Of a stretch of 64,000 bases of DNA, positions 17,044 through 26,217 are shown one piece after another; the first letter of the stretch is position 1; each line of letters begins with the position of its first letter. Position numbers and translations under genes: made by a program. Location of the stretch: contig JBKBMG010000001.1 in assembly GCA_046295975.1 (NCBI GenBank), positions 186,001 to 250,000 of the forward strand, read 5' to 3'. The notes beneath the pieces are model-generated. The model saw only the letters and a program-made list of their open reading frames with translations, was not told where the DNA came from and searched no databases. Source of the stretch: UBA2357 sp046295975 (GTDB taxonomy: Bacteria > Pseudomonadota > Gammaproteobacteria > Burkholderiales > Rhodocyclaceae).

Positions 17044-17844
17044 ATGCAAAACAGCACTACGCCCCCGGCCTCCGGCACGGAAACCAAGAACCCGATTCAA
17101 GTCGTCGAGCGGATGATGAGGCTGCTCGACGTGCTCGCCTGCCACCCCGACCCCGCCCCGCTCAAACAGATCGCGGTAGAGAGCGGCCTGCACCCGTCCA
17201 CCGCGCACCGCATTCTCGGCGCGATGGCGCAAAGCGGCTTCGTCGAGAAGGCCGACGGCGGCACCTACCGCCTCGGCATCCGCCTGCTCGAACTCGGCAG
17301 CCTGGTGAAGTCGCGCATTTCGCTGCGCGAGACCGCCATGCCGTTCATGATCGGCCTGCATGCCGAAACCGGTGAAAGCGTGAACCTCGGCATCCGCGAC
17401 GGCGACGAGATTGTCTATGTAGACCGAACCTCCAGCGGCCGCTCGGCAGTGCGCGTGGTGCATATCGTCGGCGCGCGTGCGCCACTGCACACAACGGCGT
17501 CCGGCAAGCTGTTCCTGGCGGAAGACGGTGCCGACAAGGTTCGCGACTATGCTCGCCGCACCGGCCTGCCCGGTTCCACACCGGCCTCGATCACCAATCT
17601 GGCAATGCTGGAAAAGGAACTCGACAAGGTCCGCCGCCACAACGTGGCCTTCGACCTTGATGAAGTGGAAACCGGCGTGCGCTGTGTGGCCGCCGGCATT
17701 CGTGACGACACCGGCGAACTGGTTGCCTGTCTTTCGCTGTCCACCCCGTCGGAGCGCTTCAACCCGGACCGCGCCACACGGGTGCGCAGCGTCGCCGAGG
17801 ACATTTCGCGCGCGCTGGGCTACGTTCCGCGCGTGCGGGCCTGA
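17044..17844 (+). CDS. IclR-family transcriptional regulator
   Basis: Cytosolic DNA-binding regulator of 266 aa. The N-terminal winged helix-turn-helix spans about residues 18-80 (VVERMMRLLDVLACHP, LKQIAVESGLHPSTAHRIL), followed by the IclR effector domain (LRETAMPFMIGLHAETGESVN; RAPLHTTASGKLFLA; CLSLSTPSERF). Length is normal. Members respond to small carbon compounds, often controlling aromatic or glyoxylate pathways, but no catabolic genes adjoin it: Mrp operon 2 is divergent and pbpG convergent. Its target is therefore unknown; the palindrome at 16999 suggests self-control. Confidence 0.92.
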   Translation: MQNSTTPPASGTETKNPIQVVERMMRLLDVLACHPDPAPLKQIAVESGLHPSTAHRILGAMAQSGFVEKADGGTYRLGIRLLELGSLVKSRISLRETAMPFMIGLHAETGESVNLGIRDGDEIVYVDRTSSGRSAVRVVHIVGARAPLHTTASGKLFLAEDGADKVRDYARRTGLPGSTPASITNLAMLEKELDKVRRHNVAFDLDEVETGVRCVAAGIRDDTGELVACLSLSTPSERFNPDRATRVRSVAEDISRALGYVPRVRA

Positions 17845-17958
17845 ACACCACCACAAGAACCTGCACCAGCGCAGTATCCGCGCTTGCTTGACCACTCGGT
17901 GGACACGACGGAGCGCATCGGCGCCCCCCGCTGGTGGCTAGCCCGCCACCGCAAACCC

Positions 17959-18918
17959 TCAGCCGCCCGAACGCGCCGCAGCCGCCACCGCGGCCAAGCG
18001 TTGCTGGCCACCCGCGGTCTCGAGCCAACGCTTGACCCGCTTGGCGTCGGCCGTGCGGGTGTAGCGCCCCTCCGAACCCATCAGCACCATGATCACCGGC
18101 TCGCCCCGCACCCAGGTCTGCATCACCAGGCAGCGCCCCGCTTCGCGGATGTAGCCGGTCTTGGACAGACTGACCTGCCATTCGGGATCACGCACCAGAC
18201 CGTTGCTGTTGCCGTAGCGCAACTGGCCGTTGCCAACGCGCACATAGTGCTCATCTGCGGTGGAGAACTCGCGGATCAGCGGATAGGTGGAGGCGGCCTG
18301 GACCAGGTTCACCAGATCGCGCGCGGTCGATACGTTGCGCGGATCCAGTCCGGTACTGTCGGCGAAGCGCGTTCCCCACAACCCGAGCATGCGGGCCTTC
18401 ACGTTCATCGCCTCGGTGAAGGCGCGCGCGCCACCCGGGTAATGCCGGGCGAGCGCCGAAGCAGCGCGGTTTTCCGAGGACATCAGGGCGAGGTGAAGCA
18501 TCTCCTCGCGGGTCAGGCGAGTGCCGATCGCCAGCCGCGAACTCGTACCCTTGAGGCGATCGATGTCGTCGTTGGTGACGGTCAGCACTTCCTTGAGATT
18601 CTGACGCGCGTCGAGCACCACCATTGCGGTCATCAGCTTGGTGATCGACGCGATAGGCACGGCGGCGTCGGAGCGTTGCTCGACGATGACCTCTCCGGAC
18701 TTCTGGCTGACAACCACGAATGCCGGCGAACCGAGCACCGGATTGCCAAAGCGATCGAGTTCGAGCGGCGCTTCCGCCGGTTGGGGCGGCTGCGCGGGTG
18801 CGGCACGTGCCGGTGCCTTCGCAGCAGTCTGGCGATTGGATGCCGACTGCGCCGCGGCCAGGCCGGAGTGCAGCAGCACGACCCCCATCAGCAAGGCGGT
18901 CAAAGTGCGCGAATTCAT
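17959..18918 (-). CDS. pbpG: D-alanyl-D-alanine endopeptidase, PBP7 type
   Basis: Periplasmic low-molecular-weight penicillin-binding protein that cleaves peptide cross-links in peptidoglycan. The 319-aa product has a signal peptide (TALLMGVVLLHSGLAAAQS), a Pro/Ala-rich linker, and the three active-site motifs SITKLM (SxxK), SSENRAA (SxN) and LSKTGYI (KTG). ATG at 18918 was preferred to two earlier in-frame ATGs because GGGG then lies about 9 nt upstream. The segment upstream (about 18950-19010) is strikingly AT-rich and probably contains its promoter. No neighbour shares an obvious pathway. Confidence 0.92.
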   Translation of the reverse strand: MNSRTLTALLMGVVLLHSGLAAAQSASNRQTAAKAPARAAPAQPPQPAEAPLELDRFGNPVLGSPAFVVVSQKSGEVIVEQRSDAAVPIASITKLMTAMVVLDARQNLKEVLTVTNDDIDRLKGTSSRLAIGTRLTREEMLHLALMSSENRAASALARHYPGGARAFTEAMNVKARMLGLWGTRFADSTGLDPRNVSTARDLVNLVQAASTYPLIREFSTADEHYVRVGNGQLRYGNSNGLVRDPEWQVSLSKTGYIREAGRCLVMQTWVRGEPVIMVLMGSEGRYTRTADAKRVKRWLETAGGQQRLAAVAAAARSGG

Positions 18919-19039
18919 GATACCCATCCCCACAAGCAACAAAGCGTTACATGCGATATTCTCAATAAAAATAGGAAGATATCAAGTCTTTTTAAAGCGC
19001 TTTCACAAAAAATTCGGATTGGATCGTGACCAATCGCAC

Positions 19040-20170
19040 TCACTCCCTCAGAAAGTGCATGATCTCGTCGCGACGGGCCTGCGCATCCTCATAACCCAGA
19101 TCCATCAACGCTCGGGTAAAGCCCGGCTCGAACAGCAGGTAGGACAGCAGCGTTGACCCCTCCCGGCGCATCGCGCCGATCCCGCGCAGCACCGTCCGCA
19201 AGGCCCACGGCAGCTCGCCGCGATGGCGCCCGGCAATCGCATCAAGCCGCTGCGACGGCGAAATCACCAGCGTCTCGATCGGCCTGAGGGGCACGCCCGC
19301 CGCCTCGCGCTGCGCCTCGGAGAACGCGTTGAGCGTCGCGTTGATGCGCTGCATGCGCTCCAGATCCACCGCTAGGCCGTCGAGAAAGATGCTGGACATG
19401 GCGTGCCCGGCGATCTGGGCCGGGGAAGGATAGCTTTCAGCGCGCTGCCGACCTTCCTCGGCGAGGCGGCCCGAGCCGATCACCAGAATGCGCTCGGCGC
19501 CCAAATGGATCGCCGGACTGATGGGCGCCAACTGGCGCATGGATCCGTCACCGAAGTACTCGCGATTAATGCGGATGGCGGGAAAGACGAAGGGAATCGC
19601 ACTGCTGGCCAGCAGGTGCTCCACCCGCAAGCGTGTCGGCACGCCGATGCGCTGCGCCCGCCGCCATGGCTGCACGCCGCGTGCCGCCTCGTAGAATGCG
19701 AGATTCTCACCGGACGAATAGCCCGATGCCGACACGCTCACCGCATGCAGATGCCCCGCCTCGATGGAGCGCCCGATACGTTCGAACTCCAGCACCCGGG
19801 TGAGCAACTCGCCGAGTGGGGCGTTGTCGAGCAGCGAACGCGGCGTCTGCCGCACCAGCCACCCCAGCCCCAGGGCGCTGCCCCAGCGCAGACCGGTCGC
19901 AAGCAGCGCCGGCGCGTCGGCACGATAAACCTGATGCGCATGGAAGTTGCGCCAGATCCACGCCAGCTTGCGTACCGCCACGCCGAAGTCGGCGGAAAAC
20001 ACCGCCAGCGCGGCAGCATTGATGCCGCCGGCCGAAGTACCGCAGAGGATGGGGAAGGGGTTGCCCGAGCGACGTCCGCGGAACTCTCGGATCGCGTTGA
20101 GCACGCCGACCTGGTAGGCGGCGCGCGCGCCACCCCCGGTCAGAACCAGCGCTGCCTTGCCGTCTGCCAT
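19040..20170 (-). CDS. Patatin-like phospholipase
   Basis: Predicted Ser-Asp dyad acyl hydrolase (376 aa). All family landmarks are visible: glycine-rich oxyanion hole LTGGGARAAYQVG at the N-terminus, nucleophile elbow CGTSAGGINA (GxSxG), and the catalytic Asp in YFGDGSMRQ. No signal peptide is seen, so it is probably cytosolic or peripheral on the inner membrane face. The C-terminal 130 residues (after the catalytic Asp) are of the type seen in bacterial RssA-like patatins with an extra domain. Located 58 bp after maeB on the same strand; possible read-through. Substrate unknown. Confidence 0.9.
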   Translation of the reverse strand: MADGKAALVLTGGGARAAYQVGVLNAIREFRGRRSGNPFPILCGTSAGGINAAALAVFSADFGVAVRKLAWIWRNFHAHQVYRADAPALLATGLRWGSALGLGWLVRQTPRSLLDNAPLGELLTRVLEFERIGRSIEAGHLHAVSVSASGYSSGENLAFYEAARGVQPWRRAQRIGVPTRLRVEHLLASSAIPFVFPAIRINREYFGDGSMRQLAPISPAIHLGAERILVIGSGRLAEEGRQRAESYPSPAQIAGHAMSSIFLDGLAVDLERMQRINATLNAFSEAQREAAGVPLRPIETLVISPSQRLDAIAGRHRGELPWALRTVLRGIGAMRREGSTLLSYLLFEPGFTRALMDLGYEDAQARRDEIMHFLRE

Positions 20171-20228
20171 GCCCCCTCCCCGTCTATGCCGCTACTATGC
20201 CACGGAGCGGGGGCTGGAAAACAACGTC

Positions 20229-22505
20229 TCAGGCCTGTGCCTGGGAAGCCTCCACGCTGGTGAGCGCCGCCATGTTGATGATGCGCCGGACGGTGGCCGA
20301 CGGCGTGAGAATGTGCACCGGCTTGTCCGCGCCGAGCAGGATGGGGCCGATGGTCATGCCCTCGCCCGCCGCGGTCTTGAGGAGGTTGAAAGCGATGTTG
20401 GCCGCATCGAGCGTGGGAAAGATCAGCAGGTTGGCGTCCTCCCGCAGCCGCGAATTGGGGAAGATGCGCAGCCGCAGCTCCGTATCGAGCGCCGCATCGC
20501 CATGCATCTCGCCTTCCGCCTCCAGCCCCGGATGCCGCTCGTGCAGCAGCCGCAACGCCTGGCGCATCTTGATCGCGGTGGGCGAATCGGCGGTACCGAA
20601 CGACGAGTGCGACAGCAGCGCGACCCGCGGCGTCACGCCGAAACGGCGCATTTCTTCGGCAGCCAGCACCGTCATCTCCACCACCTGCTCGGGCGTGGGA
20701 TCGTAGTTCACATAGGTGTCGGCGAGGAACAGCGTGCGTCCGGGCAGATTGAGGAAATTGAGGGTGTAGAAGTTGTTCACCCCCTTGCGCCGGCCGATGA
20801 CGTTCTCGATGTACTTGAGGTGCAGCGAGTGCATGCCGTAAGTGCCGCAGATCAGCCCGTCGCCGTAGCCGTATTTCAGCATCAGCGCGCCGATCAGCGT
20901 CGTGCGTCGCAACACCTCGCGCTTCGCATAATCCTCGGACACCCCACGGCGCTGCATGATCTGGTGGTAATGACTCCACAGCTCGCGAAAGCGCGGATCG
21001 GAATCCTGGTTCACCATCTCGAAGTCGCGGTCGACCTTGAGCCGCAGGCCGAAGCGCTCGATGTTGGCGGCGAGCACGTCCGGCCGGCCGATCAGGATCG
21101 GCCGCGCCACCCCCTCGTCCACCACCGTCTGCACCGCCCGCAGCACCCGCTCGGACTCGCCTTCGGCAAAGATGATGCGCTTGGGCGCCTCGCGTGCGGC
21201 AGCGAACACCGGCTTCATGATCATGCCGGAGTGCCACACGAAGTTGTTGAGCTGCGAGCGGTAGGCATGCCAGTCGGTGATCGGCCGGGTGGCCACACCC
21301 GAGGCCATCGCCGCCTCCGCCACGGCCGGGGCGATCTTCACGATCAGGCGCGGATCGAACGGGCGCGGAATGATGTACTCGCTGCCGAAACCGCTCACCT
21401 TCTCGCCATAGGCCGCGGCCACGATGTCACTCTGCTCGGCGCGCGCCAGTTCGGCGATCGCCTTGACCGCGGCGAGCTGCATCTCGTCAGTGATGGTGGT
21501 GGCACCCACATCCAGCGCGCCACGGAAGATGAACGGGAAACACAACACGTTGTTGACCTGGTTCGGGTAATCCGAACGCCCGGTGGCGATGATGGCATCG
21601 TCACGCACCGCCTTGACCTCCTCCGGCAGGATCTCCGGCGTCGGATTGGCCAGCGCCAGGATCAGCGGATTGGGCGCCATCTTCGCCGCCATCTCGCGCT
21701 TGAACACCCCGCCCGCCGACAGGCCGAGGAACACGTCCGCGCCCTCGATGATCTCGGCAAGCTTGCGCGCCTCGGTCTGCTTCGCGTAGCGCGCCTTGAT
21801 CGGATCCATCAGCGCGGTACGCCCCTCGTACACCACACCCTCGATATCGGTCACCCAGATGTTCTCGACAGGCACCCCGAGCTTGACCAGCAGCCCCAGG
21901 CAGGCCAGCGCCGCCGCCCCCGCCCCGGAGGTCACCAGCTTCACCGACTTGAGATCCTTGCCCTGCATCTGCAGGCCATTGAGGATGGCCGCGCCGACCA
22001 CGATCGCCGTGCCGTGCTGGTCGTCATGGAAGACCGGGATCTTCATCCGCTCGCGCAACTTCTGCTCGATGTAGAAACACTCGGGCGCCTTGATGTCCTC
22101 CAGATTGATGCCACCGAAGGTGGGTTCGAGCGCCGCGATCATGTCGATCAGCTTGTCAGCGTCGGGCTCGTCGATCTCCAGGTCGAACACGTCGATACCC
22201 GCGAACTTCTTGAACAGCACGCCCTTGCCTTCCATCACCGGCTTGGCGGCGAGCGGGCCGATGTTGCCCAGGCCGAGCACCGCGGTGCCATTGGTCACCA
22301 CGCCGATGAGGTTGGAGCGGGCGGTCAGCGTCGCCGCCTCGGCCGGGTTCTCCACGATCGCGTCGCAAGCGGCCGCCACACCGGGCGAGTAGGCCAGCGA
22401 CAGGTCGCGCTGGTTCGACAACACCTTGGTCGGGGTGACCGAGATCTTGCCGGGGCGGGGATTGCGGTGGTAATCAAGCGCGGCTGCGCGGGTCAGGTCG
22501 TCCAT
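20229..22505 (-). CDS. maeB: NADP-dependent malic enzyme with phosphotransacetylase-like domain
   Basis: Oxidatively decarboxylates malate to pyruvate with NADP. The 758-aa length and order are those of MaeB: malic enzyme domain (about 1-425: KVLSNQRDLSLAYSPGVA, FDDQHGT-type motif FHDDQHGTAIV, TSGAGAAALACLGLL) and a phosphotransacetylase-like domain (about 435-758: RIIFAEGESERVLRAVQ), which in this family is regulatory rather than catalytic. ATG at 22505 follows GGAAGAGAC. It diverges from pckG, so the two enzymes that draw carbon from C4 acids lie back to back; a strong inverted repeat in its leader suggests regulation. Confidence 0.95.
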   Translation of the reverse strand: MDDLTRAAALDYHRNPRPGKISVTPTKVLSNQRDLSLAYSPGVAAACDAIVENPAEAATLTARSNLIGVVTNGTAVLGLGNIGPLAAKPVMEGKGVLFKKFAGIDVFDLEIDEPDADKLIDMIAALEPTFGGINLEDIKAPECFYIEQKLRERMKIPVFHDDQHGTAIVVGAAILNGLQMQGKDLKSVKLVTSGAGAAALACLGLLVKLGVPVENIWVTDIEGVVYEGRTALMDPIKARYAKQTEARKLAEIIEGADVFLGLSAGGVFKREMAAKMAPNPLILALANPTPEILPEEVKAVRDDAIIATGRSDYPNQVNNVLCFPFIFRGALDVGATTITDEMQLAAVKAIAELARAEQSDIVAAAYGEKVSGFGSEYIIPRPFDPRLIVKIAPAVAEAAMASGVATRPITDWHAYRSQLNNFVWHSGMIMKPVFAAAREAPKRIIFAEGESERVLRAVQTVVDEGVARPILIGRPDVLAANIERFGLRLKVDRDFEMVNQDSDPRFRELWSHYHQIMQRRGVSEDYAKREVLRRTTLIGALMLKYGYGDGLICGTYGMHSLHLKYIENVIGRRKGVNNFYTLNFLNLPGRTLFLADTYVNYDPTPEQVVEMTVLAAEEMRRFGVTPRVALLSHSSFGTADSPTAIKMRQALRLLHERHPGLEAEGEMHGDAALDTELRLRIFPNSRLREDANLLIFPTLDAANIAFNLLKTAAGEGMTIGPILLGADKPVHILTPSATVRRIINMAALTSVEASQAQA

Positions 22506-22940
22506 GTCTCTTCCATTCTGTTGTGGTTCGAAGCTGCGGTGCGTGCCTTGCACACGCGCCGCCGGCCGCTTTCCGGCCGCAGTCCGACGGAAAGCGGCCG
22601 CGGGAACAGGCGGGCATTATGGCTCAGGCCACTCGCGGCGGTCACCGCCACCACCGGTACGAATTTGCTTACACCTCGTCCGGGTTCCTGCCGCCTATCC
22701 GACGTGGCATAATATTAGGCTTTCGGCGACTGCTGTTTACCCTGGTATTTTCCACAGGTTTCATCGCCACCGCCGGGGCAGGCAACAGCGTACGAGGGAT
22801 ACCACCGGAGCAGGATACCGCGCAGGGAGGGAGGAGGAGACCCGCGCGCAACCCACCCGGCCATGCGAACATCCACATGGCGACAGGGCATCCCGAAGCA
22901 AGCCGACTCTTTTCGTAGTGCAACCTGGAGAGTCTCCACA
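22506..22940. promoter_or_regulatory. 435-bp divergent maeB/pckG control region
   Basis: No gene is supported. An AT-rich patch near 22708-22722 (ATAATATTA) is the best core promoter candidate; read on the minus strand, TAAACA and TAATAT are separated by 16 nt, a mediocre match for a maeB promoter. The inverted repeat at 22563-22600 is listed separately. Confidence 0.45.
22563..22600. repeat. Perfect 13-bp-arm inverted repeat in the maeB leader
   Basis: CGGCCGCTTTCCG and CGGAAAGCGGCCG flank a 12-nt loop, 58-95 bp upstream of the maeB start. The arms are perfectly complementary. No T-run follows on either strand, which speaks against a simple terminator. It may be an mRNA stem in the maeB leader or a protein-binding site. 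Confidence 0.75.
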
Positions 22941-24785
22941 ATGAATCAACGCGCGTCCGAGGCCGTCGTGGCCGCAGCTCCCGATTACGTCCGCCACGAA
23001 GGACTCAAGAAGTGGGTCGCCGAAATCGCCGCCCTGACCGAGCCCGACCGGGTCGTCTGGTGCGACGGGTCGCAGGAAGAATACGACCGCCTGTGCGCCG
23101 AGATGGTCGAGTCCGGCATGCTGATCAAGCTGAACCCGGAAAAACGCAAGAACTCCTATCTCGCCTGGTCCGATCCCTCCGACGTTGCCCGCGTGGAAGA
23201 CCGCACCTTCATCTGCTCGCAGAACAAGGAAGACGCCGGCCCCACCAACAACTGGGAAGAGCCGGCGGTGATGCGGGACACGCTGAACGGCCTGTTCAAG
23301 GGCTGCATGCACGGCCGCACAATGTACGTGATCCCCTTCTCCATGGGGCCGCTGGGCAGCCCGATCGCCCACATCGGCGTGGAGATCTCGGACAGCCCCT
23401 ACGTGGTCACCAACATGCGCACCATGACCCGCATGGGCCGTGGCGCCGTCGAGGTGCTGGGTACCAACGGCGAGTTCGTGCCCTGCGTGCACACCGTCGG
23501 CGCGCCGCTCGCCCATGGCGAGAAGGACAGCCGCTGGCCGTGCAACCCGGACACCAAGTACATCGTGCACTACCCCGAAACCCGCGAGATCTGGTCCTAC
23601 GGCTCGGGCTACGGCGGCAACGCACTGCTGGGCAAGAAGTGCTTCGCCCTGCGCATCGCTTCCACCATGGCGCGCGACGAAGGCTGGTTGGCCGAGCACA
23701 TGCTGATTCTCGGCGTGGAGTCGCCGGAAGGTGAGAAGACCTACGTCGCCGCTGCCTTCCCCTCCGCCTGCGGCAAGACCAACTTCGCCATGCTGATCCC
23801 GCCCAAGAGTTTCGACGGCTGGAAGATCACCACCGTGGGTGACGACATCGCCTGGATCAAGCCGGGCAAGGACGGCAAGTTCTACGCCATCAACCCGGAA
23901 GCTGGCTACTTCGGCGTGGCGCCGGGCACCAGCGAGAAGACCAACTTCAACGCCATGGCGACGCTGAAGGAAAACATCATCTTCACCAATGTCGCGCTGA
24001 CCGACGATGGCGACGTGTGGTGGGAAGGCATGTCCAAGGAAGCGCCCGCGCATCTGGTGGACTGGCAGGGCAAGGACTGGACCCCGGAAATCGCCAAGGA
24101 GACCGGGCGCAAGGCGGCCCACCCCAACGCGCGCTTCACCGCTCCGGCCAGCCAGTGCCCGTCCATCGACCCGGCCTGGGAAAACCCGGAAGGCGTACCC
24201 ATCTCCGCCTTCATCTTCGGCGGCCGCCGCGCCACCACGGTGCCGCTGGTGTACCAGGCCTTCAACTGGAACTTCGGCGTCTATATGGCCGCCACCCTGG
24301 GCTCGGAAACCACCGCTGCGGCCTTCGGCGCCCAGGGCGTGGTACGCCGCGATCCCTTCGCCATGCTGCCGTTCTGCGGCTACCACATGGGCGACTACTT
24401 CAACCACTGGCTGAAGATGGGCCACGTGGTCGAGCACACCCCCAAGATATTCTGCGTGAACTGGTTCCGCATGAACGAGAAGGGCGAGTTCATGTGGCCT
24501 GGTTTCGGCGAGAACATGCGGGTGTTGAAGTGGATTGTCGACCGCGTCAAGGGCAAGGTTGCCGCCAAGGAGACCGCGCTGGGCTGGATGCCGCGCTTCG
24601 AGGACCTCGACTGGACCGGTTCCGACGTCACCAAGGATGCGTTCGAAGCCCTCACTCAGGTCGACGCCGACGCCTGGAAGAGCGAACTGGAACTGCACAA
24701 GGAGTGGTTCGACAAACTGCAGGATCGCGTGCCGCGCCAACTGGTGCTCAAACGCGAGCTGTTCGAACTCTCGCTGACGGTATAA
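22941..24785 (+). CDS. pckG: Phosphoenolpyruvate carboxykinase (GTP)
   Basis: Converts oxaloacetate and GTP to PEP, the entry step of gluconeogenesis. The 614-aa protein has the GTP-class P-loop within AAFPSACGKTNFAML, the hypervariable substrate region YGGNALLGKKCFALRIAS and ISAFIFGGRRATTVPLV, all hallmarks of the GTP rather than ATP family. ATG at 22941 follows GGAGAG; a longer frame from 22863 is unlikely. A strong hairpin terminator follows 22 bp after the stop. Single gene, divergent from maeB. Confidence 0.96.
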   Translation: MNQRASEAVVAAAPDYVRHEGLKKWVAEIAALTEPDRVVWCDGSQEEYDRLCAEMVESGMLIKLNPEKRKNSYLAWSDPSDVARVEDRTFICSQNKEDAGPTNNWEEPAVMRDTLNGLFKGCMHGRTMYVIPFSMGPLGSPIAHIGVEISDSPYVVTNMRTMTRMGRGAVEVLGTNGEFVPCVHTVGAPLAHGEKDSRWPCNPDTKYIVHYPETREIWSYGSGYGGNALLGKKCFALRIASTMARDEGWLAEHMLILGVESPEGEKTYVAAAFPSACGKTNFAMLIPPKSFDGWKITTVGDDIAWIKPGKDGKFYAINPEAGYFGVAPGTSEKTNFNAMATLKENIIFTNVALTDDGDVWWEGMSKEAPAHLVDWQGKDWTPEIAKETGRKAAHPNARFTAPASQCPSIDPAWENPEGVPISAFIFGGRRATTVPLVYQAFNWNFGVYMAATLGSETTAAAFGAQGVVRRDPFAMLPFCGYHMGDYFNHWLKMGHVVEHTPKIFCVNWFRMNEKGEFMWPGFGENMRVLKWIVDRVKGKVAAKETALGWMPRFEDLDWTGSDVTKDAFEALTQVDADAWKSELELHKEWFDKLQDRVPRQLVLKRELFELSLTV

Positions 24786-24806
24786 ACCCGTTGCCGTAGC
24801 GGCAAG

Positions 24807-24834
24807 AAAGAGCGCTGGCAACAGCGCTCTTTTC
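24807..24834 (+). terminator. Intrinsic terminator after pckG
   Basis: AAAGAGCGCTG and CAGCGCTCTTT form a perfect 11-bp stem around a GCAA tetraloop, ending in TTTT. The position just after the pckG stop fits a Rho-independent terminator. Confidence 0.88.
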
Positions 24835-24912
24835 GCTTCAAGCTTGAAGCATACAGCCCCTCCCCGCACCGGTGCGCTGCCGCGTCGCTGCGTCCTTCTC
24901 GACGAGACCCCC

Positions 24913-26079
24913 ATGCACCCAACCATCGCCGCCCGCATGCGCGACATCCAGCCCTTCCATGTCATGGAGTTGATGCGCCGCGCACACGAACTCGAAGCCC
25001 AGGGCCGGGACATCATCCACATGGAAGTCGGCGAGCCCGATTTTCCCAGCCCCTCACCGGTCATCGAGGCGGCCACCCGCTTCCTGGCGCGCGGCCAGGT
25101 GCCCTATACATCGGCACTGGGGCTGCCCGCCTTGCGTGAGGCCATCTCCGGGTTTTACAGGGAGCACCTGCGCACCCATGTCCCCCCTGAACGCATCATC
25201 GTCACGCCGGGCGCATCCGGCGCGCTGATGCTGACGCTGGCCGCCACCACCAACCCCGGCAGCGAATGGCTGATCCCGGACCCGAGCTACCCCTGCAACC
25301 GTCATCTGGTGCGCAGCTTCGAGGGCATTACGCGCGCCGTGCCGGTTGATGCCGACACCCGTTTCCAGCCCACGCCCGACCAGGTCGCCGCGGCATGGAC
25401 ACCGGCCACCCGCGGCTTGATGGTCGCCACACCGTCCAACCCGACCGGCACCCTGCTCAACACCGAAGAGCTGGTCGCACTCGGCGCCACCTGCCGCGAG
25501 CGCGGCGGGCTGCTGCTGGTCGACGAAATCTACCAGGGACTCACCTACGGCGTGGACGCCTCCACCGTACTCACCCATGTCGACGACGCCTTCGTCATCA
25601 ACAGCTTCTCCAAGTACTTTGGCATGACCGGGTGGAGACTGGGCTGGCTGGTCGCACCCGAATCCCACGTGCGCGAGATCGAGAAGCTCGCCCAGCACTT
25701 CTTCATCTCACCATCGACCCCCGCCCAGCACGCCGCCCTTGCCGCGTTCGAGCCGGACACGCTGGCCATCCTTGAGCAACGCCGCGCCGCCTTCGCCGAG
25801 CGGCGGGCCTTCCTCGTGCCGGCGCTGCGCAAACTGGGTTTCGGCATCCATACCGAACCTCAGGGCGCGTTCTATGTGTACGCCGACGTCACCGGACTGG
25901 CGCCCGACAGCGAGACCCTGGCGCGCCGATTGATCGAGGAAGCCGGCGTGGCGACAACGCCCGGCCTGGATTTCGGCAGTCACCACGCCCGGGCCCACCT
26001 GCGTATCGCCTATACCACCGACACCGCGCGCCTGGCCGAAGCGGTGGAACGCATCGCCCACGTGCTCGGCCGATCCTGA
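24913..26079 (+). CDS. PLP-dependent aminotransferase, class I/II
   Basis: Fold-type I aminotransferase of 388 aa. Family features: MEVGEPDFPSP near residue 38, VTPGASGALML, SNPTGT (PLP phosphate/ring region), and the Schiff-base Lys in INSFSKYFGMTGWRLGW. C-terminal RIAYTTDTARLAEA has the substrate-carboxylate Arg. I chose ATG at 24913 (MHPTIAARMRDIQPFHVMEL); a frame from 24844 would add 23 residues reading across the terminator region. Close relatives are annotated as aspartate- or alanine-type transaminases, so the amino donor is open. It stands alone between two terminators. Confidence 0.9.
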   Translation: MHPTIAARMRDIQPFHVMELMRRAHELEAQGRDIIHMEVGEPDFPSPSPVIEAATRFLARGQVPYTSALGLPALREAISGFYREHLRTHVPPERIIVTPGASGALMLTLAATTNPGSEWLIPDPSYPCNRHLVRSFEGITRAVPVDADTRFQPTPDQVAAAWTPATRGLMVATPSNPTGTLLNTEELVALGATCRERGGLLLVDEIYQGLTYGVDASTVLTHVDDAFVINSFSKYFGMTGWRLGWLVAPESHVREIEKLAQHFFISPSTPAQHAALAAFEPDTLAILEQRRAAFAERRAFLVPALRKLGFGIHTEPQGAFYVYADVTGLAPDSETLARRLIEEAGVATTPGLDFGSHHARAHLRIAYTTDTARLAEAVERIAHVLGRS

Positions 26080-26130
26080 GCCTGTGAATGAGTCGTTGCG
26101 GGCGCCAGGCAACCAAGCCAGCTACCGCAA

Positions 26131-26178
26131 CTGAAAACGGGCGCGCCGCCTGAGCGGACGCGCCCGTTTTCAGTTTTC
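26131..26178. terminator. Bidirectional intrinsic terminator
   Basis: CTGAAAACGGGCGCG and CGCGCCCGTTTTCAG form a perfect 15-bp stem with a 13-nt loop between the convergent aminotransferase and lytic transglycosylase genes. A and T runs are built into the stem ends on both strands, and TTTT follows on the plus strand. Confidence 0.88.
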
Positions 26179-26217
26179 CGTCTGGTCGCCGAGCAGGCCC
26201 CGGCCTGGGCAAATCGA

